From contig NZ_BMWZ01000004.1 in NCBI RefSeq assembly GCF_014651495.1, positions 124,001 through 188,000 on the forward strand: DNA of 64,000 nucleotides, written 5' to 3'. The position numbers were made by a program, and so were the translations under genes. This stretch comes from Algibacter mikhailovii (GTDB lineage: Bacteria; Bacteroidota; Bacteroidia; Flavobacteriales; Flavobacteriaceae). Shown one piece after another: positions 25,183-34,930 of this stretch; the first letter of the stretch is position 1, and every line of letters begins with the position of its first letter. Under the pieces are notes generated by a model. It worked only from the letters and a program-made list of their open reading frames with translations. It searched no databases and was not told the origin of the DNA.

Positions 25183-25872
25183 ATGAAAAAAATAGCTTTA
25201 TTACTTATTGCCATATCTATTATAGCTTGCGGAAACAAACAAAATGATTTAACCGTCAAGGCTCATATAAAAGGATTACAGAAAGGGACAGTTTATCTAA
25301 AAAAAATAGAAGATACAACTTTGGTGACTGTTGATTCCATGGCTATCAATGGACAAACTAATATTGAACTTTATAGTGCCCTAGATACCCCAGAGGTATT
25401 TTATCTATACCTAGATAAAAATAGTTTGAAAAAGGATGCCATTGCTTTTTTTGCCGATAAAGGTGTTACAGAAATTAATACAACTTTAAAAAACTTCATT
25501 TTTGATGCGGAAATCAAAGGATCTGAGCAACAAAAGGTTTGGGAAAAATATCAAAAATATATTTCTATAACTAACAATAGAAATTTAGATTTAATTAAAG
25601 AATCTTTTGAAGCACGAAAAGCGGGTGATACCTCTAAATTAAAAGCTATTGAAAAGGAGCAAAATAACGCCATAAAGCGCAAGTATTTGTACACTGTAAA
25701 TTTCGCTCTTAATAATAAGGATAGTGAAGTTGCTCCTTACCTTGCGCTTTCTGAAATATATAATGCCAAATTAGAGCTATTAGACACCATAAACAAGTCA
25801 TTAACGCCAAAAGTAAAAGCTTCAAAATATGGCGTACAACTGGATGAATTTATAAAGAGTATTGAACAATAA
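25183..25872 (+). CDS. DUF4369-domain lipoprotein
   Basis: 229 aa. Lipobox IIAC (Cys16). Residues about 22-110 are the DUF4369 beta domain (VKAHIKGLQKGTVYLKKI), which in many Bacteroidetes proteins sits in front of a thioredoxin domain. Here the thioredoxin part is missing and the rest is helical and charged, so it is a stand-alone member without redox Cys pair. It is an envelope protein of unknown role. Confidence 0.85.
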   Translation: MKKIALLLIAISIIACGNKQNDLTVKAHIKGLQKGTVYLKKIEDTTLVTVDSMAINGQTNIELYSALDTPEVFYLYLDKNSLKKDAIAFFADKGVTEINTTLKNFIFDAEIKGSEQQKVWEKYQKYISITNNRNLDLIKESFEARKAGDTSKLKAIEKEQNNAIKRKYLYTVNFALNNKDSEVAPYLALSEIYNAKLELLDTINKSLTPKVKASKYGVQLDEFIKSIEQ

Positions 25873-25898
25873 TAAAAGCGATTACGCTATGCTAAAAA

Positions 25899-25928
25899 AA
25901 GCCTTTCTTACGAAAAGGCTTTTTTTAT
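25899..25928 (+). terminator. Terminator after the DUF4369 gene
   Basis: GCCTTTC (25901-25907) and GAAAAGGC (25912-25919) form a stem followed by T8. The A7 in front makes it work in both directions. Confidence 0.8.
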
Positions 25929-25954
25929 AGTACCACGTAACGTAATTATAAGGC

Positions 25955-25984
25955 AAAAAAAAACTTCACAAAAGTGAAGTTTTT
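25955..25984 (-). terminator. Terminator of tRNA-Thr(TGT), copy 1
   Basis: ACTTCAC (25963-25969) and GTGAAGT (25974-25980) form a 7-bp stem with a 4-base loop; on the minus strand it runs into a T9 tract directly downstream of the tRNA. Confidence 0.8.
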
Positions 25985-25986
25985 AG

Positions 25987-26060
25987 AGCCGATGGAGGGA
26001 CTCGAACCCACGACCTGCTGATTACAAATCAGCTGCTCTAGCCAGCTGAGCTACATCGGC
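25987..26060 (-). tRNA. tRNA-Thr, anticodon TGT, copy 1
   Basis: The complement folds as a cloverleaf: acceptor GCCGATG/CATCGGC, D arm with GCTCAGCTGG, anticodon stem GCTGA/TCAGC with loop TTTGTAA (anticodon TGT), and T arm GTGGGTTCGAGTCCC. CCA is not encoded. The 73 folded bases are identical to those of 43744-43817. It stands alone with its own terminator. Confidence 0.95.
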
Positions 26061-26121
26061 ATTTTAACGGGTGCAAATATAATATCTATAATGACATTTA
26101 CAAGCAGTCCGTTAAAAAATT

Positions 26122-26370
26122 TTATCCAAGCTTATTAATTTTATCAATTAAAGCCTTCCCTTTATCCTCCAGTTCTTGCTTTATAGCTTTAAAATGTGCT
26201 TTTGGGTTTTCAACATTTTTATTATTTACCTTAGCTATCAACTCATCAAATGTTTCAATAGCTTCATCAATAATTGCTTCGCTTTTATCCGTATTTACGT
26301 TATATACAAGTTCAATAATATCACCTAAAACGTAATTAATATCTTTTTTTAAATCTCTAACATTTGCCAT
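26122..26370 (-). CDS. Small conserved-type helical protein of unknown function
   Basis: 82 aa, no signal peptide, almost entirely helical and charged (MANVRDLKKDINYVLGDIIE at the start). No cysteine or catalytic motif. It begins 27 bases after the manA stop on the same strand and may be the last gene of the idi-queD-manA unit. Short helical proteins at this position are common in Flavobacteriaceae as far as I recall, but no function is known to me. Confidence 0.75.
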   Translation of the reverse strand: MANVRDLKKDINYVLGDIIELVYNVNTDKSEAIIDEAIETFDELIAKVNNKNVENPKAHFKAIKQELEDKGKALIDKINKLG

Positions 26371-26397
26371 AATTTCTTATTTAAATTGGTTACAAAA

Positions 26398-27390
26398 CTA
26401 CACATAAACTTCCAAAAGCCCTGCATTTTTAGTATTAATTTCATAGTCCTTAATTGCCGCTGGTAGCAATAGAGTTTCCCCAGTATATAAATGCTCTTCA
26501 ACCCCATTTGCAGCAATCGTAACCTCGCCTTCAACGCATATATAAATGATAAAAGAGTTCGTATGATTTACTTTTTGAATAGACTTATCTAAACTTAAAT
26601 AACTGGTTGTAAAATATGGGCACGCCACCATTTCATTCGATACATTTTTAGTTTTAGAATAAGGCACTCTAAAATTATCTGGCATATCAAAATCAAAAGC
26701 ATCTATAGCCAAATCATTGTGCAGGTCTCTCTCATTGCCTTGATCATCCACCCTGTCCCAATCATAAACCCGGTACGTAATATCGCTAGTTTGTTGTATT
26801 TCGGCAAGCATAACGCCCGCTCCAATAGCATGCACCCTACCAACTTCAATAAAATAAGTATCTCCTTTTTTAACCTTATCAAAATTTAAGATCTTAGGAA
26901 GGGTTTTATTCTCCAAATGATATAAGTACTTTTCCTTAGTCATTTCTTGATTAAAGCCTACAATTAAGTTTGAATCGGCATCGGCCTGCATGACATACCA
27001 CATTTCCGTTTTACCAAATGAATTGTGTCGTTCTGCAGCCAACTCATCATTGGGGTGTAATTGGATGGACAAATCTTCCTTAGCATCAATAAACTTAATC
27101 AACAAAGGAAACTTATTTTTAAATATTCTGTAATTCTGCAAACCTAAAAGGTCCTTACCAAATGCTTCTAATAGGTCCTTTAAAGACTGGTCTTTAAAAA
27201 CCCCGTTCGCCACTATAGATGTATCGCCTTCAACATCACTTATTTCCCAACTTTCACCTATGTTAGGTAAATTAGAAACTTTATTAAGCTTTTCATTTAG
27301 TTTTTGACCGCCCCAAATTTTATCCTTTAAAATGGGATAAAACTTTAGAGGGTACCATTGTGGGTTCTTATTATCCTGAATATGTGACAA
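26398..27390 (-). CDS. manA: Mannose-6-phosphate isomerase, class I
   Basis: 330 aa, a short bacterial type I enzyme. It opens with YPLKFYPILKDKIWGGQKL. Zinc ligands sit in QLHPND (Gln/His) with the Glu in FGKTEMW and a later His in VGRVHAIGAG; YRVYDWDR (about 208-215) is the conserved substrate loop. It interconverts mannose-6-phosphate and fructose-6-phosphate in the cytosol and links mannose use to GDP-mannose synthesis. Its start lies inside the end of queD with a 20-base overlap, so translation is probably coupled. Confidence 0.95.
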   Translation of the reverse strand: MSHIQDNKNPQWYPLKFYPILKDKIWGGQKLNEKLNKVSNLPNIGESWEISDVEGDTSIVANGVFKDQSLKDLLEAFGKDLLGLQNYRIFKNKFPLLIKFIDAKEDLSIQLHPNDELAAERHNSFGKTEMWYVMQADADSNLIVGFNQEMTKEKYLYHLENKTLPKILNFDKVKKGDTYFIEVGRVHAIGAGVMLAEIQQTSDITYRVYDWDRVDDQGNERDLHNDLAIDAFDFDMPDNFRVPYSKTKNVSNEMVACPYFTTSYLSLDKSIQKVNHTNSFIIYICVEGEVTIAANGVEEHLYTGETLLLPAAIKDYEINTKNAGLLEVYV

Positions 27391-27778
27391 AATTTCTAGG
27401 TGTTTCGTAAAGCGTTATTTCTAATTGTAATGATGGACTTATTTTTGGTATTATCTTATTGTAGATTACAACGGCTATATTTTCTGCAGTAGGGTTTAAA
27501 TCTTTAAATTCAGCAACCTCAAGATTTAAATTTTTGTGATCAAAGGCTTCCTCAATTTCGCTTTTAATAATGTCTTTTAAAATCTTTACATCAATAACAA
27601 AACCCGTTTCTTCATCAATCTCGCCTGTAACACTAACTATAAGTTCATAATTATGCCCATGAAAATTTGGATTGTTACATTTACCAAAAATGGCATCATT
27701 TTTCTCAAAACTCCAATCTTTCCTGTAGAGTCTATGCGCGGCATTAAAATGGGCTCTTCTACTGACTTTTACACTCAT
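27371..27778 (-). CDS. queD: 6-carboxytetrahydropterin synthase (QueD/PTPS family)
   Basis: 135 aa, the normal length. Zinc ligands are His15 in FNAAH and His40 and His42 in FHGHNY; the catalytic Cys34 precedes them in FGKCNNP. The C-terminal ETPRNFVTY motif closes the active site. It makes the 7-deazaguanine (queuosine) precursor 6-carboxytetrahydropterin, or acts as a pterin synthase. Its start overlaps the idi stop by 4 bases and its end overlaps manA by 20, so three unrelated pathways share one message. Confidence 0.92.
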   Translation of the reverse strand: MSVKVSRRAHFNAAHRLYRKDWSFEKNDAIFGKCNNPNFHGHNYELIVSVTGEIDEETGFVIDVKILKDIIKSEIEEAFDHKNLNLEVAEFKDLNPTAENIAVVIYNKIIPKISPSLQLEITLYETPRNFVTYSG

Positions 27779-28299
27779 GATTTCACGTTTATATATTCAT
27801 AAAACTTATCAAAAATCACCTTAAACCATTCTGTATACACATTTGAATTAAGAGCAATATCAGCTTTTATATCTTCTAAAGACATCCATTTCCAATGCGC
27901 TACTTCATCTGGATTTATTTCAGGCTCATCGTTATAATGACCAATCATTACATGGTCATACTCATGCTCTGTTAATCCATTATCAAATGGCGCCTTGTAA
28001 ATAAATGATATGGATTCCTTCAAGTCAACTGTAAATCCCATTTCCTCATTCAAACGTCTTTTCCCCGCTTGCAGGTTTGATTCTCCATCACGTTGATGAC
28101 TGCAACACGTATTAGTCCAAAGTCCAGGCGAATGGTACTTATCAAGTGCCCGTTGTTGCAACATCAATTCATTGTTGTCATTAAATATAAACACAGAAAA
28201 TGCCCGGTGTAACAATGCCTTTTCATGCGCCTCCATTTTAGGCATCAGTCCTATCTGTTCATCTTGTTCATTAACAAGAATTACTTTTTCTTCTTCCAT
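27775..28299 (-). CDS. idi: Isopentenyl-diphosphate delta-isomerase, type I
   Basis: 174 aa Nudix-fold enzyme. The catalytic Cys65 is in TNTCCSHQ, and metal ligands are supplied by His residues there and by the Glu pair in RRLNEEMGF (Nudix box, about 81-89). The second half carries EHEYDHVMIG with the catalytic Glu region. It converts isopentenyl to dimethylallyl diphosphate for isoprenoid synthesis. It is first in the overlapping unit with queD and manA and divergent from prfC. Confidence 0.95.
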   Translation of the reverse strand: MEEEKVILVNEQDEQIGLMPKMEAHEKALLHRAFSVFIFNDNNELMLQQRALDKYHSPGLWTNTCCSHQRDGESNLQAGKRRLNEEMGFTVDLKESISFIYKAPFDNGLTEHEYDHVMIGHYNDEPEINPDEVAHWKWMSLEDIKADIALNSNVYTEWFKVIFDKFYEYINVKS

Positions 28300-28397
28300 A
28301 GTCTAACAAAAATACCAACTAAATTATTAAAAAGTATATTTCTAAATAGAAAAATAAAATGATACTATAACTTATAATTCTAATGAACTAGAAATAG

Positions 28398-28405
28398 TAT
28401 CTTTG
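28398..28405 (+). promoter_or_regulatory. -7 promoter box of prfC
   Basis: TATCTTTG is a perfect TAnnTTTG box followed by GCAACC, 22 bases before the ATG at 28428. Confidence 0.5.
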
Positions 28406-28427
28406 CAACCCATTTGCACAAACATTT

Positions 28428-30017
28428 ATGAGTTTTTTAAAAGAAATAGAACGCAGACGAACTTTTGGTATCATTTCGCACCCAGATGCCGGTAAAACGA
28501 CGTTAACTGAGAAATTATTACTATTTGGTGGTGCCATTCAAGAAGCTGGTGCCGTTAAAAGTAATAAAATAAAAAAAGGGGCCACGAGTGATTTTATGGA
28601 AATTGAACGTCAACGTGGAATTTCGGTGGCTACTTCCGTACTGGCTTTTGAATACAATGGGATTAAAATAAATATTCTAGATACACCGGGTCATAAGGAT
28701 TTTGCCGAAGATACGTTTAGAACACTTACGGCAGTAGACAGTGTTATTGTGGTTATTGACGTTGCAAAAGGTGTTGAGGAACAAACCGAAAAACTTGTTG
28801 AAGTTTGTAGGATGCGAAATATCCCTATGATTGTTTTTATAAACAAAATGGATCGTGAAGGGAAAGACGCCTTTGAATTGCTCGATGAAATAGAACAAAA
28901 ACTTGGATTGACCGTTACACCGTTAAGTTTTCCAATTGGAATGGGCTATGATTTTAAGGGCATCTACAATATATGGGAAAAAAACATCAATCTTTTTAGT
29001 GGTGACAGCAGAAAAAATATAGAAGATACTATTGAGATTTCTGACCTTAAATCATCTGAATTAAATGATTTAGTTGGTGATACATCAGCAGAGACATTGC
29101 GTGAAGAAATAGAATTAGTTGAAGGTATTTATCCAGCATTTGATCATGAAGATTATCTAAATGGCACCTTACAACCTGTATTTTTCGGTTCTGCATTAAA
29201 CAGTTTTGGGGTACGTGAACTATTAGACTGTTTTGTAGAAATTGCGCCCAAGCCAAGAGCCAAAGAAAGTGAAGAACGTCTTGTGAAGCCAGAAGAAAAT
29301 AAATTTACTGGTTTTGTTTTTAAGATCCATGCTAATATGGATCCCAATCATAGAAACCGATTAGCTTTTATTAAAATTGTTTCTGGAGAATTTAAAAGAA
29401 ACACGCCTTATTTGCACGTAAGGCATAATAAAAAAGTTAAATTTTCTAGTCCTAATGCCTTTTTTGCTGAAAAAAAGGAAATTGTAGACATTTCATTTCC
29501 AGGGGATATTGTTGGCTTACAAGATACCGGGAATTTTAAAATTGGAGATACATTAACGGAAGGTGAAAAGTTAAATTACAAAGGAGTTCCTAGTTTTTCT
29601 CCGGAACATTTTAGATATATAAATAATGCTGACCCTTTAAAATCAAAACAATTATTTAAGGGTATTGATCAATTAATGGATGAAGGTGTTGCACAATTAT
29701 TCACTCTAGAGCTTAATGGACGAAAAGTAATTGGTACTGTTGGTGCACTGCAGTATGAAGTTATTCAATACAGATTAGAACATGAATATGGTGCCAAATG
29801 TACTTATGAAAACTTAAATGTTCATAAGGCATGTTGGGTAGATCCTTCTAACTCCAACACTGATGAATATAAAGAGTTCGTTAGGGTAAAGCAACGGTTT
29901 TTAGCAAAAGACAAGCAAAATCAACTTGTTTTTCTAGCCGATTCGATATTCTCCCTGCAAATGACACAGCAAAAATATCCTAACGTCAAATTACATTTTA
30001 CATCTGAATTTTCATAG
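28428..30017 (+). CDS. prfC: Peptide chain release factor 3
   Basis: 529 aa, normal for RF3. GTPase motifs: G1 SHPDAGKTT (about 17-25), G2 region with RQRGISV, G3 DTPGHKDF, G4 NKMD. Domain 2 and 3 follow with VARLFTLELNGRK-like segments near 425. It is a translational GTPase that recycles RF1/RF2 from the ribosome. Monocistronic, with a strong shared terminator downstream. Confidence 0.96.
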   Translation: MSFLKEIERRRTFGIISHPDAGKTTLTEKLLLFGGAIQEAGAVKSNKIKKGATSDFMEIERQRGISVATSVLAFEYNGIKINILDTPGHKDFAEDTFRTLTAVDSVIVVIDVAKGVEEQTEKLVEVCRMRNIPMIVFINKMDREGKDAFELLDEIEQKLGLTVTPLSFPIGMGYDFKGIYNIWEKNINLFSGDSRKNIEDTIEISDLKSSELNDLVGDTSAETLREEIELVEGIYPAFDHEDYLNGTLQPVFFGSALNSFGVRELLDCFVEIAPKPRAKESEERLVKPEENKFTGFVFKIHANMDPNHRNRLAFIKIVSGEFKRNTPYLHVRHNKKVKFSSPNAFFAEKKEIVDISFPGDIVGLQDTGNFKIGDTLTEGEKLNYKGVPSFSPEHFRYINNADPLKSKQLFKGIDQLMDEGVAQLFTLELNGRKVIGTVGALQYEVIQYRLEHEYGAKCTYENLNVHKACWVDPSNSNTDEYKEFVRVKQRFLAKDKQNQLVFLADSIFSLQMTQQKYPNVKLHFTSEFS

Positions 30018-30046
30018 ACCAAGATTACTTGGACTTAGGTAGATAT

Positions 30047-30088
30047 AGAACATAAAAAAAGGCCCTTTGCGGCCTTTTTTTATGTTCT
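30047..30088. terminator. Bidirectional terminator between prfC and the DUF3467 gene
   Basis: A perfect 18-bp inverted repeat (30047-30064 and 30071-30088) with loop CTTTGC. The GGCC core is flanked by A7 and T7, so both convergent genes can end here. Confidence 0.88.
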
Positions 30089-30108
30089 TTTTTATGACAT
30101 TTTTGCGC

Positions 30109-30426
30109 TTATGCCTGACCAGTTGGTCCAAAATTTAGAGGAATAGACGGCTGCTCATAATCTTTAATTTCACCATGAGCTTGCTCGAATCTAGACACAT
30201 TTTCTCCTAAAGCTTTCATTAAACGTTTGGCATGCTGTGGCGTAAGAATAATTCTTGATTTTACTTTATTTTTAGGTACTCCAGGCATAATATTTACAAA
30301 GTCCACTACAAACTCTGAAACCGAATGGTTAATTATTGCAAGGTTAGAATAGGTGCCTTCAGCAACCTTTTCATCCAATTCAATATTAATTTGCCCTTGT
30401 TTTGGCTTATCTTTTCCGTCTTCCAT
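30109..30426 (-). CDS. DUF3467-family protein
   Basis: 105 aa from the ATG at 30426, chosen because family members start just before the motif QGQINIELDEKVAEGTYSNL; an earlier ATG at 30450 adds only 8 residues. The domain continues with NHSVSEFVVDFVNIMPG and RIILTPQHAKRLMKAL. DUF3467 proteins are small, soluble and widespread in Bacteroidetes, with no known role. It lies behind rpoC but a terminator separates them, so it is probably transcribed alone. Confidence 0.88.
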   Translation of the reverse strand: MEDGKDKPKQGQINIELDEKVAEGTYSNLAIINHSVSEFVVDFVNIMPGVPKNKVKSRIILTPQHAKRLMKALGENVSRFEQAHGEIKDYEQPSIPLNFGPTGQA

Positions 30427-30488
30427 TATTGCTCTATTTATCGCTTTCACTGCAGCAAAAGCTATATTAATATATTGTTCTTAAATTA

Positions 30489-30523
30489 AAAAAGCCTTCA
30501 ATTTAAAATACTGAAGGCTTTTG
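30489..30523 (-). terminator. Terminator of the rpoBC operon
   Basis: AAAGCCTTCA and TGAAGGCTTT (core 30494-30500 with 30512-30518) form the stem; on the minus strand it leads into T6. It lies about 75 bases after the rpoC stop. Confidence 0.8.
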
Positions 30524-30530
30524 TTTTTCT

Positions 30531-30550
30531 AGATTCCTGCCTTCGCAGGA
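30531..30550. repeat. Short dispersed palindrome, copy 1
   Basis: AGATTCCTGCCTTCGCAGGA contains the hairpin TCCTGC-CTTC-GCAGGA. The same 20 bases occur at 43441-43460. It looks like a REP-type interspersed element. Confidence 0.7.
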
Positions 30551-30596
30551 AAATATGTAATAAACCAATCTCACCAAGGTAAGACTGGTCTTTTAA

Positions 30597-33500
30597 TTAA
30601 TTATAATTCAATTCTTGCTTAACTTGCATCATTTCGTCAAACTCTTCTTTAGAGCCCACTATTATGTCGCTATAGTTTCTCATACCTGTACCTGCTGGAA
30701 TTCTATGTCCAACAATTACATTCTCTTTCAAGCCTTCTAACGAATCAACCTTACCTGCTACTGCAGCTTCATTAAGTACTTTCGTTGTTTCTTGGAAAGA
30801 TGCCGCTGAAATAAACGATTTAGTTTGAAGTGAAGCTCGAGTAATACCTTGAAGTATTGGCGTAGCTGTTGCTGGCTGAGCGTCTCTAGCTTCAACCAAT
30901 GCCTTGTCTTCACGACGTAAAATAGAATTTTCATCCCTTAACTCACGTGGCGTTACAATTTGACCGGCTTTAAGAGTTGCCGAGTCACCTGCATTTTCAA
31001 TAACTTTCTTACCAAAAATATCATCATTTTCCTTGATAAAATCAGCTTTATGAGCCAATTGATCTTCTAAGAAAATAGTATCACCAGAATCTATAATTCT
31101 AACTTTACGCATCATTTGTCTTACAACAACTTCAAAGTGCTTATCGTTAATTTTAACACCTTGTAAACGATATACTTCTTGTACTTCATTTACTAAGTAT
31201 TGTTGTACCGCAGATGGGCCTTTGATATTTAAAATATCATTAGGTGTTATAGAACCATCTGATAAAGGCATACCCGCTTTAACATAATCATTCTCTTGAA
31301 CAAGAATTTGATTAGATAACTTAACTAAGTATTTCTTAATATCACCAGTTTTAGACTCTATAATAATCTCACGATTACCTCTTTTGATTTTTCCGAAAGA
31401 AACAACACCATCAATAGCACTTACTACCGCAGGGTTAGAAGGGTTTCTCGCTTCAAACAATTCAGTTACACGAGGAAGACCACCAGTAATATCACCAGCT
31501 TTAGCAGACTTACGTGGTATCTTAACTAAGATCTTACCAACATTAATTTTCTCTTCATCATCAATCATTAAGTGTGCGCCAACTGGTAAATTGTAAGAAC
31601 GGGTAGTTTCACCACTTTCATCAACAATATGAAGTGTTGGGATTAACTTTTTATTTCTTGATTCAGAAATTACCTTTTCTTGGAAACCAGTTTGCTCATC
31701 GATTTCAACTTGGTATGTTACCCCTTGTTCAATGTTTTCATATTTTACTTTACCAGCAAATTCTGAAATAATAACACCGTTATAAGGATCCCAAGTACAT
31801 ACTACATCACCTTTACTTAGTTTGTCACCATTTTTAATATTAATGGTAGAACCGTAAGGAATGTTATTAGTACTTAAAATAATACCTGTTTTCTTATCTA
31901 TAAGTTTAAGTTCAGAAGTTCTAGAAATAACGATATCAATATCATTTCCTTCACTATCCTGACCTTTAACAGTTTTTAAATCTTCAATTTCAGCAACACC
32001 GTCAAACTTAACAGATAATTTGTTGTCTTCTGAAATGTTACCTGCAATACCACCTACGTGGAATGTTCTTAATGTTAATTGCGTTCCAGGTTCACCAATA
32101 GATTGTGCAGCAACTACACCTACAGCTTCACCACGTTGTACCATCTTACCGGTAGCCAAGTTACGGCCATAACATTTAGTACAAATACCTTTTAAGGCTT
32201 CACAAGTTAATGCTGAACGTACTTCTAAACTCTCAATAGGAGACGCTTGAATAGCTTTAGCTATATCATCCTCTATTAATTGCCCAGCTGAAACTAGCAA
32301 CTCATCAGTTAATGGATTAAAGACGTCATTCAATGACACACGACCAACAATACGTTCCTCTAATGTCTCAACAACTTCGTCATTCTTTTTCAATGGCTCA
32401 ACTTCAACACCTCTTAATGTTCCACAATCTTCAGTATTAATGATAACATCCTGAGATACATCAACCAAACGACGTGTTAAATATCCAGCATCTGCCGTTT
32501 TAAGAGCCGTATCTGCAAGACCTTTACGTGCACCGTGCGTTGATATAAAGTACTCTAAAATTGAAAGTCCTTCTTTAAAGTTAGATAAAATAGGATTTTC
32601 AATAATTTCACCACCACCTGCATTAGACTTTTTAGGTTTCGCCATTAATCCACGCATACCAGTAAGCTGACGAATCTGTTCTTTAGATCCACGAGCTCCA
32701 GAATCAAGCATCATAAACACCGAGTTAAACCCTTGCTGATCTTCTCTAATACGCTTCATTGATAATTCAGTCAATTCAGCATTTGTTGAAGTCCAAATAT
32801 CAATAACTTGATTGTAACGTTCATTATTAGTAATAAGTCCCATATTATAGTTTCCAGTAATACCGTCAACTAATCCATTAGCCTTATCAATCATTCCTTG
32901 TTTTTCTGGTGGTATAATAATATCACCTAAACTAAATGATAATCCACCTTGGAAGGCAAACTTAAATCCTAGTGTTCTAATCGCATCTAAGAAATCAGAG
33001 GTTTCTGGAACTGAAGTTCTTTTAAGAATCTCTCCAATAATATCTCTTAACGATTTTTTAGTAAGTACTTGGTTGATATATCCTGCAGCTTCAGGTACAT
33101 GTTGATTAAATAAAACTCTACCAACAGTAGTCTCAACAATCATTCTGTCAAGCTTCCCATCTTCATTAATATCAATAGTTCTTACTTTAATTCCTGCATT
33201 TAAGTCAACACGCTTTTCATTAAAAGCTATTTCAACCTCTTCTGGCGAATAGAAAGTTAATCCTTCACCTTGAATTGGCACTTCTGGAGTAGACGTTCTT
33301 AACTTGGTCATATAATAAAGACCAAGTACCATATCTTGAGAAGGTACCGTTACTGGTGAACCATTTGCAGGATTTAAAATATTATGTGATGCCAACATTA
33401 ATAATTGACACTCCAATATTGCTTCAGGACCTAGAGGTAAATGCACAGCCATTTGATCCCCATCAAAATCCGCATTAAATGCAGTACACACTAATGGGTG

Positions 33501-34898
33501 CAATTGGATCGCTTTACCTTCAATTAATTTAGGCTGGAATGCCTGAATTCCTAAACGGTGTAATGTAGGCGCACGATTTAAAAGAACTGGATGTCCTTTT
33601 AAAACATTTTCCAAGATATCCCATACAACAGGTTCTCTTTTATCTATAATCTTCTTTGCAGATTTTACCGTTTTTACAATCCCTCTTTCAATCAATTTTC
33701 TAATTACGAAAGGCTTGTATAGCTCGGCAGCCATATTTTTAGGCAAACCACATTCAAACAGTTTCAATTCTGGTCCTACAACAATTACAGAACGTGCAGA
33801 ATAATCAACACGCTTACCTAATAAGTTTTGACGAAAACGACCTTGTTTACCTTTTAAAGAATCTGAAAGTGATTTTAAAGGTCGGTTAGAATCCGTTTTT
33901 ACTGCCGATGATTTACGCGTATTATCCAACAATGAATCCACAGATTCTTGTAACATACGCTTTTCATTACGTAAAATTACTTCTGGTGCTTTGATCTCTA
34001 CCAATCGCTTTAGACGATTGTTACGAATAATAACACGACGGTATAAATCATTTAAATCAGACGTCGCAAAACGACCACCATCTAAAGGTACTAAAGGCCT
34101 TAATTCTGGCGGAATAATTGGAATTACTTTTAAGATCATCCATTCTGGACGATTCTCTCTGTTTAAATTAGATTCTTTTAAAGATTCTACAACTTGCAAA
34201 CGCTTTAAAGCTTCTGTCTTACGTTGCTTAGACGTTTCAGTATTGGCTTTATGACGCAATTCATAAGATAATTCTTGTAAATCGATTCTAGCTAATAAGT
34301 CTATAAGACATTCAGCACCCATTTTAGCTAAAAACTTGTTTGGATCCTCATCATCTAAATACTGATTATCTTGCGGAAGCGTTTCAAGAATATTTAAATA
34401 CTCTTCCTCAGTAAGGAAATCCATTTTTTGAATTGGCTCTCCTTCTTCATTTTTAGCATTACCAGGCTGTATTACTACGTAACGTTCGTAGTAAATAATC
34501 ATATCTAATTTCTTAGAAGGTAAACCTAATAAATACCCTATTTTATTTGGTAAAGAACGGAAGTACCATATGTGCGCAACAGGAACAACTAAATTGATAT
34601 GCCCTACGCGATCACGTCGTACTTTCTTTTCTGTTACTTCAACGCCACAACGGTCACAAACAATACCTTTGTAACGAATTCTTTTATATTTCCCACAAGC
34701 ACACTCATAATCCTTTACAGGACCAAAAATACGCTCACAGAACAAACCATCACGTTCAGGTTTGTGAGTTCGATAATTGATAGTTTCAGGTTTTAAAACC
34801 TCACCTCTAGACTCTGCTAATATAGACTCTGGTGATGCTAAACCAATTGAGATTTTATTAAATCTCTTAACTGTATTTTTATCTTGTTTTCTTGCCAT
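30597..34898 (-). CDS. rpoC: DNA-directed RNA polymerase subunit beta'
   Basis: 1433 aa, full length for Bacteroidetes. The N-terminal zinc site is in [16 protein letters not shown] and CDRCG (about 65-90). The catalytic loop NADFDGDQ (475-482) holds the three Asp for the active-site magnesium. A second zinc site stands at [14 protein letters not shown] (about 905). Trigger-loop and bridge-helix segments follow around [16 protein letters not shown]. The frame is uninterrupted: no intein or split. It follows rpoB by 32 bases and ends the operon. Confidence 0.98.
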   Translation of the reverse strand: MARKQDKNTVKRFNKISIGLASPESILAESRGEVLKPETINYRTHKPERDGLFCERIFGPVKDYECACGKYKRIRYKGIVCDRCGVEVTEKKVRRDRVGHINLVVPVAHIWYFRSLPNKIGYLLGLPSKKLDMIIYYERYVVIQPGNAKNEEGEPIQKMDFLTEEEYLNILETLPQDNQYLDDEDPNKFLAKMGAECLIDLLARIDLQELSYELRHKANTETSKQRKTEALKRLQVVESLKESNLNRENRPEWMILKVIPIIPPELRPLVPLDGGRFATSDLNDLYRRVIIRNNRLKRLVEIKAPEVILRNEKRMLQESVDSLLDNTRKSSAVKTDSNRPLKSLSDSLKGKQGRFRQNLLGKRVDYSARSVIVVGPELKLFECGLPKNMAAELYKPFVIRKLIERGIVKTVKSAKKIIDKREPVVWDILENVLKGHPVLLNRAPTLHRLGIQAFQPKLIEGKAIQLHPLVCTAFNADFDGDQMAVHLPLGPEAILECQLLMLASHNILNPANGSPVTVPSQDMVLGLYYMTKLRTSTPEVPIQGEGLTFYSPEEVEIAFNEKRVDLNAGIKVRTIDINEDGKLDRMIVETTVGRVLFNQHVPEAAGYINQVLTKKSLRDIIGEILKRTSVPETSDFLDAIRTLGFKFAFQGGLSFSLGDIIIPPEKQGMIDKANGLVDGITGNYNMGLITNNERYNQVIDIWTSTNAELTELSMKRIREDQQGFNSVFMMLDSGARGSKEQIRQLTGMRGLMAKPKKSNAGGGEIIENPILSNFKEGLSILEYFISTHGARKGLADTALKTADAGYLTRRLVDVSQDVIINTEDCGTLRGVEVEPLKKNDEVVETLEERIVGRVSLNDVFNPLTDELLVSAGQLIEDDIAKAIQASPIESLEVRSALTCEALKGICTKCYGRNLATGKMVQRGEAVGVVAAQSIGEPGTQLTLRTFHVGGIAGNISEDNKLSVKFDGVAEIEDLKTVKGQDSEGNDIDIVISRTSELKLIDKKTGIILSTNNIPYGSTINIKNGDKLSKGDVVCTWDPYNGVIISEFAGKVKYENIEQGVTYQVEIDEQTGFQEKVISESRNKKLIPTLHIVDESGETTRSYNLPVGAHLMIDDEEKINVGKILVKIPRKSAKAGDITGGLPRVTELFEARNPSNPAVVSAIDGVVSFGKIKRGNREIIIESKTGDIKKYLVKLSNQILVQENDYVKAGMPLSDGSITPNDILNIKGPSAVQQYLVNEVQEVYRLQGVKINDKHFEVVVRQMMRKVRIIDSGDTIFLEDQLAHKADFIKENDDIFGKKVIENAGDSATLKAGQIVTPRELRDENSILRREDKALVEARDAQPATATPILQGITRASLQTKSFISAASFQETTKVLNEAAVAGKVDSLEGLKENVIVGHRIPAGTGMRNYSDIIVGSKEEFDEMMQVKQELNYN

Positions 34899-34930
34899 AA
34901 TAAATGGTTGAAATGAATTTAATTAATTAA

